From NCBI GenBank assembly GCA_007135645.1, contig SLIL01000115.1, positions 1 to 33,016 on the forward strand: a DNA stretch of 33,016 nt, given 5' to 3'. Each line of letters begins with the position of its first letter. The stretch's first letter is position 1. This DNA comes from Bacteroidales bacterium. Lineage in GTDB: Bacteria; Bacteroidota; Bacteroidia; Bacteroidales; UBA7960. This document shows, one piece after another, positions 32,699-33,016 of this stretch. The notes under the pieces were generated by a model that did no database searches, was not told the DNA's origin, and was given only the letters and a program-made list of their open reading frames with translations. Position numbers and translations under genes: made by a program.

Positions 32699-32989
32699 TT
32701 ACTCAGTAAAGGCGCTTAGCTTCTCAAAAACCTGATCGGTTTTTTCTACCATCTCTTTCATAAGTCCTGAGTAATAGCTTTTCAGCTCACTTCCTTTCAA
32801 GTCATTTCCGGGATGATTAATCTTGTAGATCAACTCATTACGCAAACTTACTGCTTCTGCCATCAGGCCATCAATAACCTGTTTTGCTTTTTCATCACCT
32901 TGTTTAAGATAAGAATGCATCAAACAAGTATCTATAATTTCTCCGGTAAGGAAATTAATATCTCTCTTCAGTTCTTTTTTACTTGCCAT
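32699..32989 (-). CDS. Small helical hypothetical protein
   Basis: 96 aa, charged helical composition; downstream terminator-like hairpin. Confidence 0.6.
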   Translation of the reverse strand: MASKKELKRDINFLTGEIIDTCLMHSYLKQGDEKAKQVIDGLMAEAVSLRNELIYKINHPGNDLKGSELKSYYSGLMKEMVEKTDQVFEKLSAFTE

Positions 32990-33016
32990 ATTTATAAGGT
33001 TTTATTTGGTTGCAAA

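Overview
The window looks like a Bacteroidetes (Bacteroidales/Marinilabiliales-like) chromosomal segment. I base this on the T9SS-type C-terminal tail, the TAnnTTTG-type promoter, and the family content of the rpoB/rpoC neighbourhood. The core is a minus-strand transcription/translation block: tRNA-Thr(TGT)-tRNA-Tyr-tRNA-Gly-tRNA-Thr(GGT)-tuf-tRNA-Trp-secE-nusG-rplK-rplA-rplJ-rplL-rpoB-rpoC-DUF3467. Next to it are hpf, xerC and rpsU. Flanking genes include purine nucleoside phosphorylase, a T9SS-sorted PKD-like protein, a DUF6807/PmoA-like protein, pssA, yraN, a peroxiredoxin, a TM2-domain protein, a sensor histidine kinase, ppk2, an AsmA-like protein and an RsuA/RluB-family pseudouridine synthase. 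I found no CRISPR array, transposase, prophage or recognisable defence system. The best candidate for an undescribed system is a tightly overlapping minus-strand cluster at 22433-26276. It encodes a LolA-like protein, a YidD-domain protein that appears to carry a signal peptide, two TPR-like/TM2-like membrane proteins and a TPR-like protein. Other notable signals: an AGT-phased heptamer repeat at 1105-1167; rpoB with no possible ATG start; a perfect 12-bp inverted repeat between rplL and rpoB; an A18 tract at the 3' end of rplJ; a terminator-like hairpin directly abutting tRNA-Trp; and a 16-bp inverted repeat just upstream of the xerC start.
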